64,000 nucleotides of DNA from JAHQVI01 sp963727575 (GCA_963727575.1 CAVSIA010000039.1:27449-91448), one strand, 5' to 3'. Positions 29,820 through 38,717 are shown, counted from the first letter of the stretch. Numbers and translations are program-made. Notes: generated from the sequence alone by a model not told the origin.

Positions 29820-30554
29820 ATGCCGTCATCTATGTCACATATCACGACGCTCACGGCGGACTACGACGCCATCGAGCGGGCGATCCGCGAGACCGGCCGT
29901 GGCCGCTGGTTTCTCGCCTGCTATCTTGAGCGTAACCGTTCGGCCGAGACCCGGATGCTGCTTGGCGCGATCGCCAAGCTGGAATCCGCGATGCGTGACA
30001 ACGGCCACGTTCTGAGCGATCCGGCCGCGCTGGAAACTGTCGCCGTGCTCCGCGAGTTGATCGATCAGGCCCGCAGCGATATGGCCCATTTGCCGCGCGT
30101 TGACAACAGCACGGCCGAGCTTCCCGTCTCCCGCTTCAATTTCGAAGGCATTCCCGGCGCTATCGCCGGTGAGGTCCAGGCGATCCGCGACGCAGCCGCA
30201 AGCATCCACAGCGCCGCCTATGCCTTGCAGGCCGCCGGCGTGTTCCAGGGCGTGGCCCGGCAGATCGCCGAGCGTGCCGATGCCATCGAGCATGCCTGCG
30301 CCACCCAGGAAGCGGCGCTGACCCGCGCCACTCGCATGGCAACCCTGCTCAGCGACATCGAAGCCGAGCTGATGAGCAGCTTCGAGGACGCCGAAACCTT
30401 CGCTGCCAAGTTCGGGGAGCCAGTTGCCGAGATCCGCGGCATCGACGGCGCTTACATGTCCGACCGCTATATCCCGGACGAAGTCGTCGAGGAAATTTCC
30501 GCGGCCCTCGGCGATGACGACGATGACGGGTTTTACGGCCCGTCGAGCGCCTGA
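29820..30554 (+). CDS. Conserved alphaproteobacterial helical protein of unknown function
   Basis: 244 residues from the ATG at 29820 (an upstream GTG at 29781 would add 13). It is largely helical and acidic, without membrane segments. The N-terminal block DYDAIERAIRETGRGRWFLACYLERNR is, from memory, conserved in many Rhizobiales proteins, some labelled CheZ-like phosphatase; I do not see the CheZ catalytic motif clearly. A heptad-like region lies around residues 130-200 and the end is Asp-rich (ALGDDDDDG). Divergent from the MFS gene and convergent with the dehydratase gene 4 bases downstream. Function not assigned. Confidence 0.75.
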   Translation: MPSSMSHITTLTADYDAIERAIRETGRGRWFLACYLERNRSAETRMLLGAIAKLESAMRDNGHVLSDPAALETVAVLRELIDQARSDMAHLPRVDNSTAELPVSRFNFEGIPGAIAGEVQAIRDAAASIHSAAYALQAAGVFQGVARQIAERADAIEHACATQEAALTRATRMATLLSDIEAELMSSFEDAETFAAKFGEPVAEIRGIDGAYMSDRYIPDEVVEEISAALGDDDDDGFYGPSSA

Positions 30555-30558
30555 GCGG

Positions 30559-31551
30559 CTAAACGCCCGCGCTCAAGCAGTCGTTGAGCATCGCCGGCTC
30601 GATATTCCCGCCTGACAGGACGATGGCCACAGCGCCGCCGGATGGCTTGTAGCGCCCGCTGAGCAGCGCGGCCAGCGCCACGGCGCCGCCCGGTTCGACC
30701 ACCAGCTTCAGCTCATGGAAGGCGAAGGCGACCGCCTTGCGCGTCTCGGCATCCGGCACCGCGAACCCGCCCGTCAGCCGTTCGCGGCCGACTGCGAAGG
30801 TCAGCTCGCCCGGCTCCGTCATCAGTAAGGCATCGCAGATCGAGCGGGCGTCCGGCGCGTTGCGCTCGCGCTGGCCGCTGCGCAGCGAGCGCGCATAGTC
30901 CTCGAAGCCTTCCGGCTCGACGGTGTAAACGTTGCACGCTGGCGCGCCGTGCTTCACCGCCAGCGAAATGCCCGACGCCAGCCCGCCGCCGCTGCACGGC
31001 GTGAGCACGGCCTCCAGCGCAGCGCCTGCATCTTTCGCCTGCTCGACGATTTCCAGCCCCACCGTGCCCTGTCCCGCGATCACGTAAGGGTTGTCGAACG
31101 GCGCCACGAACTGTGCGCCGCGCTCTTCGGCGACGGCGGCGGCGATGGCGTCGCGGTCCTCGGTGTAGCGGTCGTAATGGACGACGTCGGCGCCCGAGCG
31201 CTTGGTCCGCATCACCTTGATGGCGGGCGCGTCGGACGGCATGACGATGGCCGCGCGCATACCGCAGAGCCGCGCCGCCTCGGCGACGCCCTGGGCGTGA
31301 TTGCCCGACGAGCAGGCGACCACCCCGCCGGGGAAGGCTGCCCGGTCGATGCGCGAGATGCAATTATAGGCGCCGCGGAATTTGAAGCTGCCGGTGCGCT
31401 GCAGGACCTCCGCCTTCAGCAGCACGCGGGTGCCGATCCGGTCGTTGAGAAAGGCGGATTCCAGAAGCGGTGTGCGGACCGCGAAGGGGCGGATGGTGAC
31501 GGCCGCCTCGCGCACATCGGCGACGGACGGAAGTTGAACGGGTAAGGTCAT
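30559..31551 (-). CDS. PLP-dependent threonine/serine dehydratase-like enzyme, no ACT domain
   Basis: 330 residues, fold-type II. Cofactor lysine in GSFKFRGAYN, phosphate loop SSGNHAQGVAEA, glycine cluster TPCSGGGLASG and terminal VLSGGNIEP. Unlike the enzyme at 4615-5892 it has no regulatory ACT domain, which fits the catabolic threonine/serine dehydratase or serine racemase-like branch. The start (31551) overlaps the stop of the glycosyltransferase gene (ATGA), so the two are translationally coupled although their functions seem unrelated. The exact substrate cannot be read from sequence. Confidence 0.88.
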   Translation of the reverse strand: MTLPVQLPSVADVREAAVTIRPFAVRTPLLESAFLNDRIGTRVLLKAEVLQRTGSFKFRGAYNCISRIDRAAFPGGVVACSSGNHAQGVAEAARLCGMRAAIVMPSDAPAIKVMRTKRSGADVVHYDRYTEDRDAIAAAVAEERGAQFVAPFDNPYVIAGQGTVGLEIVEQAKDAGAALEAVLTPCSGGGLASGISLAVKHGAPACNVYTVEPEGFEDYARSLRSGQRERNAPDARSICDALLMTEPGELTFAVGRERLTGGFAVPDAETRKAVAFAFHELKLVVEPGGAVALAALLSGRYKPSGGAVAIVLSGGNIEPAMLNDCLSAGV

Positions 31552-32555
31552 GGTGAGCCGCTGCAAGCCGTGGTGATGTTGGCGATGAATTGACGCGCGC
31601 AGGTTTCCCAGCTGAAGCCGAGAGCATAATCCCGGCAGGCGGCGCGGTCCATGGCGAGTGCCTGCATGGCTGCCTCGCGCAAATCGGTGCCGAGCCAGCC
31701 GACCTGGCCGTGGGCGATCACGTCTTTCGGGCCGGTCACCGGAAAGGCGGCGACGGGAACGCCCGAGGCAAGGGCCTCCAGCAGAACGACGCCATACGTG
31801 TCCGTCAGGCTGGGAAAGACGAACGCGTCCGCCGAGGCGAAGGCTTCGGCCAGAGCCTCGCCGAAGCGCGGCCCGGTGAACGTGGCGCCGGAATAGGCCG
31901 CTTTCAGCTCCTGAAGCTGCGGTCCGCCACCGACGACGACTTTCTTGCCCGGAAGGTCGAGATCGAGAAATGCGGCCAGATTCTTCTCGACGGCGACACG
32001 GCCGACATACAGGAACACCGGTCCCTCGCCGAACAGCCGGACATCGCGCGGCCGGAACAGGTCGGTGTCGACGCCCCGCGACCAGGGCAGGAGGTGCGTC
32101 AAGCCTTTCGCCGCAAGCTCCTCGCGGAGCGATGCGGTCGCCACCATGGTGCCGCGCGCCGCGTTATGAAACCAGCGCTCGAGCGCATAGCCCCACGACA
32201 CGCGCACGGGCAGGCGCGCGGCGGCGTATTCGGGAAAACGGGTGTGATAGCTGGTGGTGAACGGCCGGCCGGTTTTGAGACACGCCGCGCGGGTTGCCAG
32301 ACCGATCGGCCCTTCCGTGGCGATGTGGATGAAATCGGGCGCGAACGCCTCGATCCGCGACCGCGCCTCGCCGGCCCCGATCAGCGCCAGACGGATCTCG
32401 CGATAGGTTGGCAGCGGGACCGTGCGGTAGCCGTGCGGAGTGAGGAACAAAGGCTCGTGCCCCAGCCTTTCAAGCTGCTCGCCAAGCCGCATATAGGTTT
32501 GTACGACGCCATTGACCTGCGGACGCCATGCGTCCGTCGCGATCAGGAACCGCAT
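31548..32555 (-). CDS. Glycosyltransferase, GT4/GT1-type (PimB/MgtA-like)
   Basis: 335 residues, GT-B fold. The N-terminal domain starts FLIATDAWRPQVNGVVQTYMRL, a hallmark of mannosyl- or glucosyl-transferases acting on lipids (MgtA/PimB/SqdX group). The C-terminal domain has LYVGRVAVEKNL and the E-x7-E-type donor site in FVFPSLTDTYGVVLLEALASGVPV. It likely transfers a sugar to a diacylglycerol-type or other membrane acceptor. The start overlaps the upstream phosphoesterase stop by one base (TGATG), and its own stop overlaps the next start, so three genes are read as a chain. Confidence 0.88.
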   Translation of the reverse strand: MRFLIATDAWRPQVNGVVQTYMRLGEQLERLGHEPLFLTPHGYRTVPLPTYREIRLALIGAGEARSRIEAFAPDFIHIATEGPIGLATRAACLKTGRPFTTSYHTRFPEYAAARLPVRVSWGYALERWFHNAARGTMVATASLREELAAKGLTHLLPWSRGVDTDLFRPRDVRLFGEGPVFLYVGRVAVEKNLAAFLDLDLPGKKVVVGGGPQLQELKAAYSGATFTGPRFGEALAEAFASADAFVFPSLTDTYGVVLLEALASGVPVAAFPVTGPKDVIAHGQVGWLGTDLREAAMQALAMDRAACRDYALGFSWETCARQFIANITTACSGSP

Positions 32556-33373
32556 CAAGCGGCGGCTGCGGTCTGCGCAAGTGCGGCGGCTTCGGCCTGC
32601 TCGATCTGGACGATGTCGAGCCAGCGGATGATCTCGAACTTGCCGTCGAAGGTCTCGCCCACGGCCGTGCCGCTCTCCACCCAGTCGCCGCAATTGATGT
32701 AGCTGATCCCGGCGATCTCGCGCATCGCGGCGAAGTGGATGTGGCCGCAGATGACGCCGTCGGCGCCGTGACGCTTGGCCTCGCCGGCGAGCGCATTCTC
32801 GAAATCGCCGATATAGTTCACCGCCTTCTTCACCTTGTGCTTCAGATAGGCGGAAAGCGACCAGGAGGAGAAGCCGAAACGGCGGCGGACCTTGTTGAAG
32901 GTGGTATTGACACCGAGGGCGGCGACATAGGCCCAGTCGCCGAGAAAGGCCAGCCACTTGACATATTTGATGACGACGTCGAATTCGTCGCCATGCATGA
33001 TCAGAAACCGCCGGCCGTCGGCGGTGACGTGAATATCGTTGAGCTTGAACTCGATGCCGCCGAAATGCTGGCCGCAATACGCCCGCAGCGCCTCGTCGTG
33101 ATTGCCGGGAATGTAGATGAAGGTGGCCCCCTTGCGGGCCTTGCGCAGCAGCTTCTGCACGACGTCGTTATGGGCCTGCGGCCAGTGCGGCGTGCGGCGG
33201 ATGCGCCAGAAATCGACGATGTCTCCGACCAGATAATAGGTGTCGGCGTCGAACCTTTTGAGGAATTCGATGAGACTCCCCGCCTGACACGCCTTGGTCC
33301 CAAGATGGACGTCGGAAATGAAAAGCGTGCGGTAGCGCTTGCTCAGGCCGATTTGCTGGCTGGGTTGCTGCAC
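32555..33373 (-). CDS. UDP-2,3-diacylglucosamine diphosphatase-like metallophosphoesterase
   Basis: 272 residues. Calcineurin-type metal motifs in order: ISDVHLGT (~20), VGDIVDFW (~50), GNHDEAL (~90), HGDEFD (~127) and GHIHFAA (~208). The region after GNHDE resembles LpxH-family hydrolases (COG2908), which remove UMP from UDP-diacylglucosamine in lipid A synthesis. Many alphaproteobacteria use LpxI instead, so this paralogue, coupled to a lipid-type glycosyltransferase, may act on another nucleotide or lipid. First gene of the three-gene chain 33373 to 30559. Confidence 0.85.
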   Translation of the reverse strand: MQQPSQQIGLSKRYRTLFISDVHLGTKACQAGSLIEFLKRFDADTYYLVGDIVDFWRIRRTPHWPQAHNDVVQKLLRKARKGATFIYIPGNHDEALRAYCGQHFGGIEFKLNDIHVTADGRRFLIMHGDEFDVVIKYVKWLAFLGDWAYVAALGVNTTFNKVRRRFGFSSWSLSAYLKHKVKKAVNYIGDFENALAGEAKRHGADGVICGHIHFAAMREIAGISYINCGDWVESGTAVGETFDGKFEIIRWLDIVQIEQAEAAALAQTAAAA

Positions 33374-33559
33374 AATCCTATCCCGAACGCTGTGTGACAG
33401 GTCGTAGTGTTGGGGATTCGTGTTTCAGATATATGACGCCGACGAGACCGCTCTGTTCCCCGCATCGAGGGCCTTCGAGGCCAAACTCGTCACCTTTTAG
33501 CTTCATTGCTGTAAGGGCGCAACGCTTCAATAATAGCGTACCTTAACGCTTGGTGCAGC

Positions 33560-33600
33560 CTGGATTTCCAATCCAACGCCTTAACCAAGCTGCCCACTAG
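33560..33600 (-). other. tRNA-Ser(GGA)-like relic
   Basis: On the minus strand this stretch reads like a 5' half of tRNA-Ser: a D-arm-like GCTTGGTTAAGGC followed by a 5-bp anticodon stem (TTGGA/TCCAG) around the loop TTGGAAA, giving anticodon GGA. The acceptor stem (CCCCTAG side) has no complement downstream and there is no T-arm (GGTTCRA) in the next 60 bases. It is therefore a broken tRNA, perhaps left by an integration or deletion, lying in a 303-base gap that otherwise shows no gene. Confidence 0.45.
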
Positions 33601-33676
33601 GGGATGCATCGTTTCCCATCTCATATTTAAACTCTACACTATCAGGGGGCGGGCGGCACTAAACAGCGGGTGTAGT

Positions 33677-34105
33677 ATGATGCGTTACGTTATTGCCTTT
33701 ATTTCCTTCATTCTCCTATCTGTCGGCGCGAGCGCTGCGGCCAACGCGTCGGTGCTCATCAAAGTCGACCGAGGCGAGCAGCGAATGCACGTCTATGTCG
33801 ACGGCGAGCTGTATTATGTCTGGCCGGTTTCGACGGGGCGGCGCGGCTATTCCACGCCCACTGGGTCATACCGGCCTTACTCGCTGGACCGCTACCATCG
33901 GTCGAGCCGCTACGAAGATGCGCCGATGCCCTACTCGATTTTTTATCGCGGCGGATACGCGATCCACGGCACCTATTCCGTTCGCCGTCTTGGCAGTCCG
34001 GCCTCGCATGGCTGCGTGCGCTTGCACATGTCGAATGCGCGCGAGCTGTTCGAGCTTGTCCGCTCCTACGGCAAGGGGGCGACGCGGATCGTCATTTATC
34101 CTTAG
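33677..34105 (+). CDS. L,D-transpeptidase (YkuD fold), secreted
   Basis: 142 residues. A signal peptide (cleavage near AAANA-S, residue 24) is followed directly by a compact YkuD domain: IKVDRGEQRMHVYVDGEL, STGRRGYSTPTGSY, and the catalytic HGTYSV...SPASHGCVRLHMSNARELF with the nucleophile cysteine in SHGCVR. It would form 3-3 crosslinks in murein or attach proteins to it. It is a minimal, single-domain version. The stop overlaps the end of the convergent ycjF-like gene by 14 bases. Confidence 0.93.
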   Translation: MMRYVIAFISFILLSVGASAAANASVLIKVDRGEQRMHVYVDGELYYVWPVSTGRRGYSTPTGSYRPYSLDRYHRSSRYEDAPMPYSIFYRGGYAIHGTYSVRRLGSPASHGCVRLHMSNARELFELVRSYGKGATRIVIYP

Positions 34106-35138
34106 CCGAAGTAGAGGCGCGCGGATCGGCGCCGCGCGTTTTCCGCAGTTCAGCAACGAAATCGCGCAATCTCGGGCGTTCCGCCTCGAGGAACGGCAGC
34201 GGCCGGCACAGGTCGATTGCGGCGATGCCGATCCGGCCCGTGAACGCGCCGTTCATGATGCCTTCGCCCAGCCGGGCCGACAGCCGCGCCGTCAGCCCAT
34301 GACCGATCAGCTGCTGGATGACGTCCTCACCCAGCGCCACGCCGCCGGTCAGCGCCAGATGCCCCAGCACCAGCCGCGCCAGACGCAGTGAGCCGAGAAA
34401 GCCCGGCCGTCCGCCATAAAGCGTCGCCAGGCGGCGGACCATGCCCAGATTCTCGATGGCGACGAACGAGACGTCGACGATCGCCGACGGACTGACCGCG
34501 GTGATCATGGCGACGCGGCGCGCCGAGGCCGAGATCGACTGCCGCGCCTGCCGGTCGAGGGGGCTCAGCATTTCGCGCTCGGTCAGGATCAGCAATTCGC
34601 GCGCATTCAGCACCTCGCCCCGATGCTCGGCGAGCCGCTTGGCGCCCCATTTCAAGTCGCCGCGATCGCTGAACAACCGTTCGATCTGAAGGGAGGTTTC
34701 CTCGGCGCGCTGCTTGTCCGCTTCGGCAAGGGCGTTCTCCGCACCGAGCCGGATCGCGGCGACATGGCCGAGGCGGAAGAAGCCGAGCAACTCCCGGCCC
34801 GCGATCATCAGCGCGGCGAGGCCGGCGATTACGGCGAGGGCGAGCGCCAGATAGCCGAGCCAGCCGCCGCGGGCGAACAGGTCGACGATGAAGTTGGTCA
34901 CCCAGATGCTCAGGCCGATCGAGATCAGCCCGCCGATCGCGCTGAAGAAGACCGTACCCCAGCCGATGCTGCGAAAGCGCATCAGCTTGGCGACCGCCGA
35001 GGTCGTCTGCGGCGCGGACAGATCCTCCGCCGGAGCGGCCGCCGGCTCCGCATCGATCGGGGCCGGCTCGGCGGCGGTCAGCCGCGTATCGTCGAGGCGG
35101 AACACGCGCGGCTTGCGGTGCGGATCGTCGGCGCTCAT
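34092..35138 (-). CDS. ycjF: YcjF/TIGR01620 family inner-membrane protein (DUF697)
   Basis: 348 residues. A variable Pro/Ala-rich cytoplasmic N-terminus (1-60) precedes two membrane helices (about 62-85 and 95-118), then an amphipathic region (RLAEHRGEVLNARELLILTEREMLSPLDRQA) and the DUF697 part (ITAVSPSAIVDVSFVAIENLGMVRRLATLYGGRPGFLG). In proteobacteria it is encoded with YcjX, as here, where the genes overlap by four bases (ATGA). Function unknown, linked to envelope stress in enterics. Confidence 0.9.
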   Translation of the reverse strand: MSADDPHRKPRVFRLDDTRLTAAEPAPIDAEPAAAPAEDLSAPQTTSAVAKLMRFRSIGWGTVFFSAIGGLISIGLSIWVTNFIVDLFARGGWLGYLALALAVIAGLAALMIAGRELLGFFRLGHVAAIRLGAENALAEADKQRAEETSLQIERLFSDRGDLKWGAKRLAEHRGEVLNARELLILTEREMLSPLDRQARQSISASARRVAMITAVSPSAIVDVSFVAIENLGMVRRLATLYGGRPGFLGSLRLARLVLGHLALTGGVALGEDVIQQLIGHGLTARLSARLGEGIMNGAFTGRIGIAAIDLCRPLPFLEAERPRLRDFVAELRKTRGADPRASTSAKDK

Positions 35139-36586
35139 TCGAGCTTGTCTCCGAATAGGAACTGCATGGCCCGGTCGAGCCTGATATGGGGCAGGACCGG
35201 CGGCCGCCCAAATCCGCGCGCCTCCAACGCCGGTGGGCGGAACCGCAGGAATGCAAGGCTGGTGCCGCCCAGCGCCTGCAGCATCGAGTTCGTTTCGCCG
35301 GTCGTGAAGTCGGGCAGATCGCCGGGAAACAGCGCCACCTCGTCGCGGCCGTCGAAGCGCTCGCCGTCGAGCATCTCTCCGGGCAGCGGCGTTCCGGCGA
35401 TGCAGGCGAGCTGATCGGCGCGCTCGCGGGCGTGAATCTCGTGCGTCGCGCGCACGGCGGCGAGCGCCACCGACTGCACGCTCGCCCCGGCGAACAGAGC
35501 CCGGTCCATCGCCTTGCGCACCAGCTCCTGGAGGATGATTTCAAGCCGGTCGTGGCTGGTGTGGTGGATGTGATCGGCCTTCGACGCGGCGAACAGGATG
35601 CGGTCGATCCGCTTGCCGAGGATGCCGGACAGCCAGCTATTCGTGCCCGGCCGGAAGCAGGTCAGAATCGCGTGCAATGCCCGCTCCAGATCGTCGAGTG
35701 CGGACCGTCCCGCATTCAGCGCGCCGAGCACGTCGACGAGCACGATCTGGCGTTCGAGCTTGGCGAAATGGTCGCGGAAGAACGGTTTGATCACATAGGT
35801 CTTATAGGCCTCGAACCGCCGCGCCATCATGGCGTGCAGCGATGCGCGCGGCGCGCTGGAGCCGGGGGCGATATCGAGAGGCATGAAGGTGAGGGCGGGC
35901 GAGCCTTCCAGGTCCCCCGGCATCAGCATCCGGCCCGGGGAAAGCGTGGAAACCAGACTGCGCTCGGTCCGGCATTTGCGCAGATAGGCGGCGAACAGCT
36001 CGGCGCCGCGCATCGCCACCGATTCCTCCGCGGGGACCGCCGGGTCGATGGTCGCCAGAAAGTCGTGCCAGTCGCGGGCAAAGCCGCGGCGCTCCGGTGT
36101 GCGGCTGAACGCCACCGCCTCGGCCGCCCATTCCTCGAAGTCGAGCCGCAGCAAAGGCAGGTCGAGCAGCCACTCGCCGGGATAGTCGACGATGTCGATA
36201 TGCTGGGTCGAGGTTCCGAACTGCCGCCGCACCAGCGTGGTCGGCTCGTATTCCAGCGTCAGCCGGAGCTGGCTGATCCGGCGCGTGCTTTCCGGCCATT
36301 CCGGCGGTGAGGCGGTAAGCTTTGCCAGATGGTCTTCATAGGGAAAGCGCGGGATGCTGTCGTCGGGCTGCGGTTCGAGGAAGGCGCGGACAATGCGGCC
36401 CTGCATTGCGGCATTCAGGAAGGGCATCCGCCCGCCGGCGATCAGATTGTGGACGAGGGCCGTGATGAACACGGTCTTGCCGGACCGGGCAAGCCCCGTC
36501 ACGCCGAGGCGAAGGGAGGGCTTCAGCCAGTCTCCGGCTTTACTTCCGGCCGACCGCGCAAAGTCGGCCAGATCGTCAAGAATCAA
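35135..36586 (-). CDS. ycjX: YcjX family P-loop protein (DUF463)
   Basis: 483 residues. The Walker A motif is GLARSGKTVFITAL (~residues 30-43). Further family blocks are FGTSTQHIDIVDYPGEWLLDLPLL, with the DxxG-like DYPG, and FFRDHFAKLERQIVLVDVLGALNAG. YcjX is a dynamin-like GTPase partner of YcjF. The first codon appears to be TTG at 36586 because no ATG or GTG lies upstream in frame near the conserved start; GTGAGG is placed upstream. Coupled to ycjF. Confidence 0.9.
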   Translation of the reverse strand: MILDDLADFARSAGSKAGDWLKPSLRLGVTGLARSGKTVFITALVHNLIAGGRMPFLNAAMQGRIVRAFLEPQPDDSIPRFPYEDHLAKLTASPPEWPESTRRISQLRLTLEYEPTTLVRRQFGTSTQHIDIVDYPGEWLLDLPLLRLDFEEWAAEAVAFSRTPERRGFARDWHDFLATIDPAVPAEESVAMRGAELFAAYLRKCRTERSLVSTLSPGRMLMPGDLEGSPALTFMPLDIAPGSSAPRASLHAMMARRFEAYKTYVIKPFFRDHFAKLERQIVLVDVLGALNAGRSALDDLERALHAILTCFRPGTNSWLSGILGKRIDRILFAASKADHIHHTSHDRLEIILQELVRKAMDRALFAGASVQSVALAAVRATHEIHARERADQLACIAGTPLPGEMLDGERFDGRDEVALFPGDLPDFTTGETNSMLQALGGTSLAFLRFRPPALEARGFGRPPVLPHIRLDRAMQFLFGDKLE

Positions 36587-36628
36587 GAGCGTGCCTCACC
36601 GGCCGGCTGGCGGATTGGCGCAAAATAC

Positions 36629-37582
36629 CTAAAAGCGGCGCCACCGCGGCTGAAAGGGACTGTACGCGGGTAGGTCTTCCTCGTCGTCATTGTAATAGTC
36701 GGAATTGTCCGGCTGGTCGGCATAGCTCGGACCGGAGTAATAGGAGCCGTCATAGCGGCTGTCGCGGCCAAAGCGGTCCCGGCGGTAAGCATAGTCGCGG
36801 GACGGATACTCGTCGACGGTCGGATTGCGTCCGGTGTAGCGCGGATCGCCGCCATACGCCGGCTCCTGATCGGCGCGTTCGTCGGCCGGCGGCGCGTAGG
36901 ACCGGCTCGCCCGCCTGTCGGTGTCATAGCGGTCGGGCGCCGTGCGATCGGCCGGGTCATCGGCCGGCGGCGCATAGGACCGGCTCGCCTGCCTGTCGGT
37001 GTCGTAGCGGTCGGGCGCGGTGCGATCGGCCGGGTCGTCGGCCGGCGGCGGCGCATAGGACCCGCTTGCCTGCCGGTCGCTATCGTAGCGGTCCGGCGTC
37101 ACCCGATCGGAGGGGATGTCCTCGCCCCGCGCGACATAGCGGTCCGAGCCGCCGCTTTGCATGCTGAACAGCAAGCTCGATGCGCTGCCATCCTCGGTGT
37201 AGCCGGTGATCTTGCAGCCTTGGCCGGAATAGATCGGCGCCTGACCCTGAAGCAGGATCTCGCCCTTGTTCTTGTCGTAGGCGCCCTCGACGAAATAGTC
37301 GACCGGGTCGCAGCCCTTGCGAAACAGCTTCGCATAGCCGGCGAGGCGGCCGTCCTTCTTTTCCTCGCCGTCGAAGAGGACGGTGCCGTTATGCACGCCG
37401 GCCGCGCCGAGATTGTCGCGCGGCTGCTCGTAGAGGAACCGGCGCTTCTGGCCGTTCTCCTCGAATCGCATCAGCGAGCCGTTATGGTCCCAGGTGCTGG
37501 TCGCCGCAAAAGCCTGTGCCGACACGAACGGCAGGCCCGCCGCAACAGCGGTAATGGCAAAGATTTTCCGAACGCCGCGCAT
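36629..37582 (-). CDS. Secreted protein with tandem 26-residue repeats and Tyr/Asp-rich tail
   Basis: 317 residues from the ATG at 37582 (GAGGAG upstream). Signal peptide ends AQAFA-A (~27). Residues 28-145 form a globular, beta-like domain with WDHNGSLMRF, FDGEEKKDGRLAGYAKLF and two cysteines (KGCDPV, GQGCKI) that could pair. Then come three near-identical 26-27 residue repeats containing DRYDTDRQASRSYAPPADD, and a low-complexity tail rich in Tyr, Asp, Arg and Ser. The globular part resembles uncharacterised exported Rhizobiales proteins. The disordered repeats suggest an envelope or matrix role, but none is assigned. Confidence 0.75.
   Translation of the reverse strand: MRGVRKIFAITAVAAGLPFVSAQAFAATSTWDHNGSLMRFEENGQKRRFLYEQPRDNLGAAGVHNGTVLFDGEEKKDGRLAGYAKLFRKGCDPVDYFVEGAYDKNKGEILLQGQAPIYSGQGCKITGYTEDGSASSLLFSMQSGGSDRYVARGEDIPSDRVTPDRYDSDRQASGSYAPPPADDPADRTAPDRYDTDRQASRSYAPPADDPADRTAPDRYDTDRRASRSYAPPADERADQEPAYGGDPRYTGRNPTVDEYPSRDYAYRRDRFGRDSRYDGSYYSGPSYADQPDNSDYYNDDEEDLPAYSPFQPRWRRF
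36884..37120. repeat. Three 78-base tandem repeats inside the secreted protein gene
   Basis: Units start at 36884, 36962 and 37040. The first two are 78 bases and nearly identical; the third is diverged and one codon longer. They encode the DRYDTDRQASRSYAPPADD repeats. Such in-frame units can expand or shrink by slippage. Confidence 0.85.
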
Positions 37583-37652
37583 TCTCGGATCTCCTCTAAA
37601 ACCCGGCACCTGTCTTATAGCACGAAGTGTCGTGAAACGCGTTTACGTAGGA

Positions 37653-38498
37653 TTAGCTCTCTTTACGACGCATCATAAAGGCCAATCGTTCAAAAAGATG
37701 AACATCCTGTTCGTTTTTGAGAAGGGCTCCATGTAGGGGAGGGATTAATTTTTTTGTATCACGTTCTCTCAGAATCTCCGGATCGACATCTTCGTTAAGC
37801 AGCAGCTTGAGCCAGTCGAGCAGTTCCGAGGTGGACGGCTTCTTTTTCAGCCCCGGCACTTCGCGAACCTCGTAGAACACCTTCAGCGCCTCCTTCAGCA
37901 GCCGCTGCTTCAGTCCGGGGAAATGCACATCGACGATCTCGGTCATCGTGTCGGGGTCGGGGAACTTGATGTAGTGGAAGAAGCAGCGGCGCAGAAACGC
38001 GTCAGGCAGCTCCTTCTCGTTGTTGGACGTGATGAAGACGACCGGGCGCTGCTTGGCCTTGATCGTCTCGCCGGTCTCGTAGACGTAGAACTCCATGCGG
38101 TCGAGTTCCTGCAGCAGGTCGTTCGGGAACTCGATATCGGCCTTGTCGATCTCGTCGATCAGCAGAACCGGGCGCTCGTCCAGGGTGAAGGCTTCCCACA
38201 GCTTGCCGCGGCGGATGTAGTTGCGGATGTCCTTGACGCGCTCGTCGCCGAGCTGGCTGTCGCGCAGGCGGCTCACCGCGTCGTAGTCGTAAAGACCCTG
38301 CTGCGCCTTGGTGGTCGACTTGATGTGCCACTCGATCAGCGGCACGCCGAGGGCGTCCGCCACCTCATGGGCAAGGATCGTTTTGCCGGTGCCCGGCTCG
38401 CCTTTGATCAGCAGCGGGCGCTCGAGCGTGATGGCCGCATTGACGGCGACGCGGAGATCCTCACTCGCAACATAGGTATTGGTGCCTTCGAAACGCAT
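37653..38498 (-). CDS. MoxR-family AAA ATPase
   Basis: 281 residues. Walker A GEPGTGKTILAHEVA (~residues 37-51), Walker B LLIDEIDKADIEF, sensor 1 VFITSNNEKELPDAFLRRCFFHY, and the MoxR-type C-terminal lid. MoxR proteins act as chaperones with a VWA-domain partner, usually CoxE-like and encoded directly downstream. Here the downstream gene is the unrelated repeat protein, so the partner must be elsewhere. The ATG at 38498 starts MRFEGTNTYVA, the usual opening. Confidence 0.93.
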   Translation of the reverse strand: MRFEGTNTYVASEDLRVAVNAAITLERPLLIKGEPGTGKTILAHEVADALGVPLIEWHIKSTTKAQQGLYDYDAVSRLRDSQLGDERVKDIRNYIRRGKLWEAFTLDERPVLLIDEIDKADIEFPNDLLQELDRMEFYVYETGETIKAKQRPVVFITSNNEKELPDAFLRRCFFHYIKFPDPDTMTEIVDVHFPGLKQRLLKEALKVFYEVREVPGLKKKPSTSELLDWLKLLLNEDVDPEILRERDTKKLIPPLHGALLKNEQDVHLFERLAFMMRRKES

Positions 38499-38717
38499 TG
38501 TCTGTCCTGGTTCTTTGCATCCAACCGTAATTAACGGTTAGGCGGCCCCGCAGGCAAGCATTGAAGGAGTTCCGCGCGTCTTCAGCCTTCGAAAATCGCC
38601 GCCCGCGATTTTTAGACGAATTCTTCGCGGCAACCTTCGTGCCTGTTTACCTTTCATAAGCGTTGATGGTGCAGATTTAGAAAAGATCTTAGTTCAGCTT
38701 TTGTGAGGAGGCGTAAG

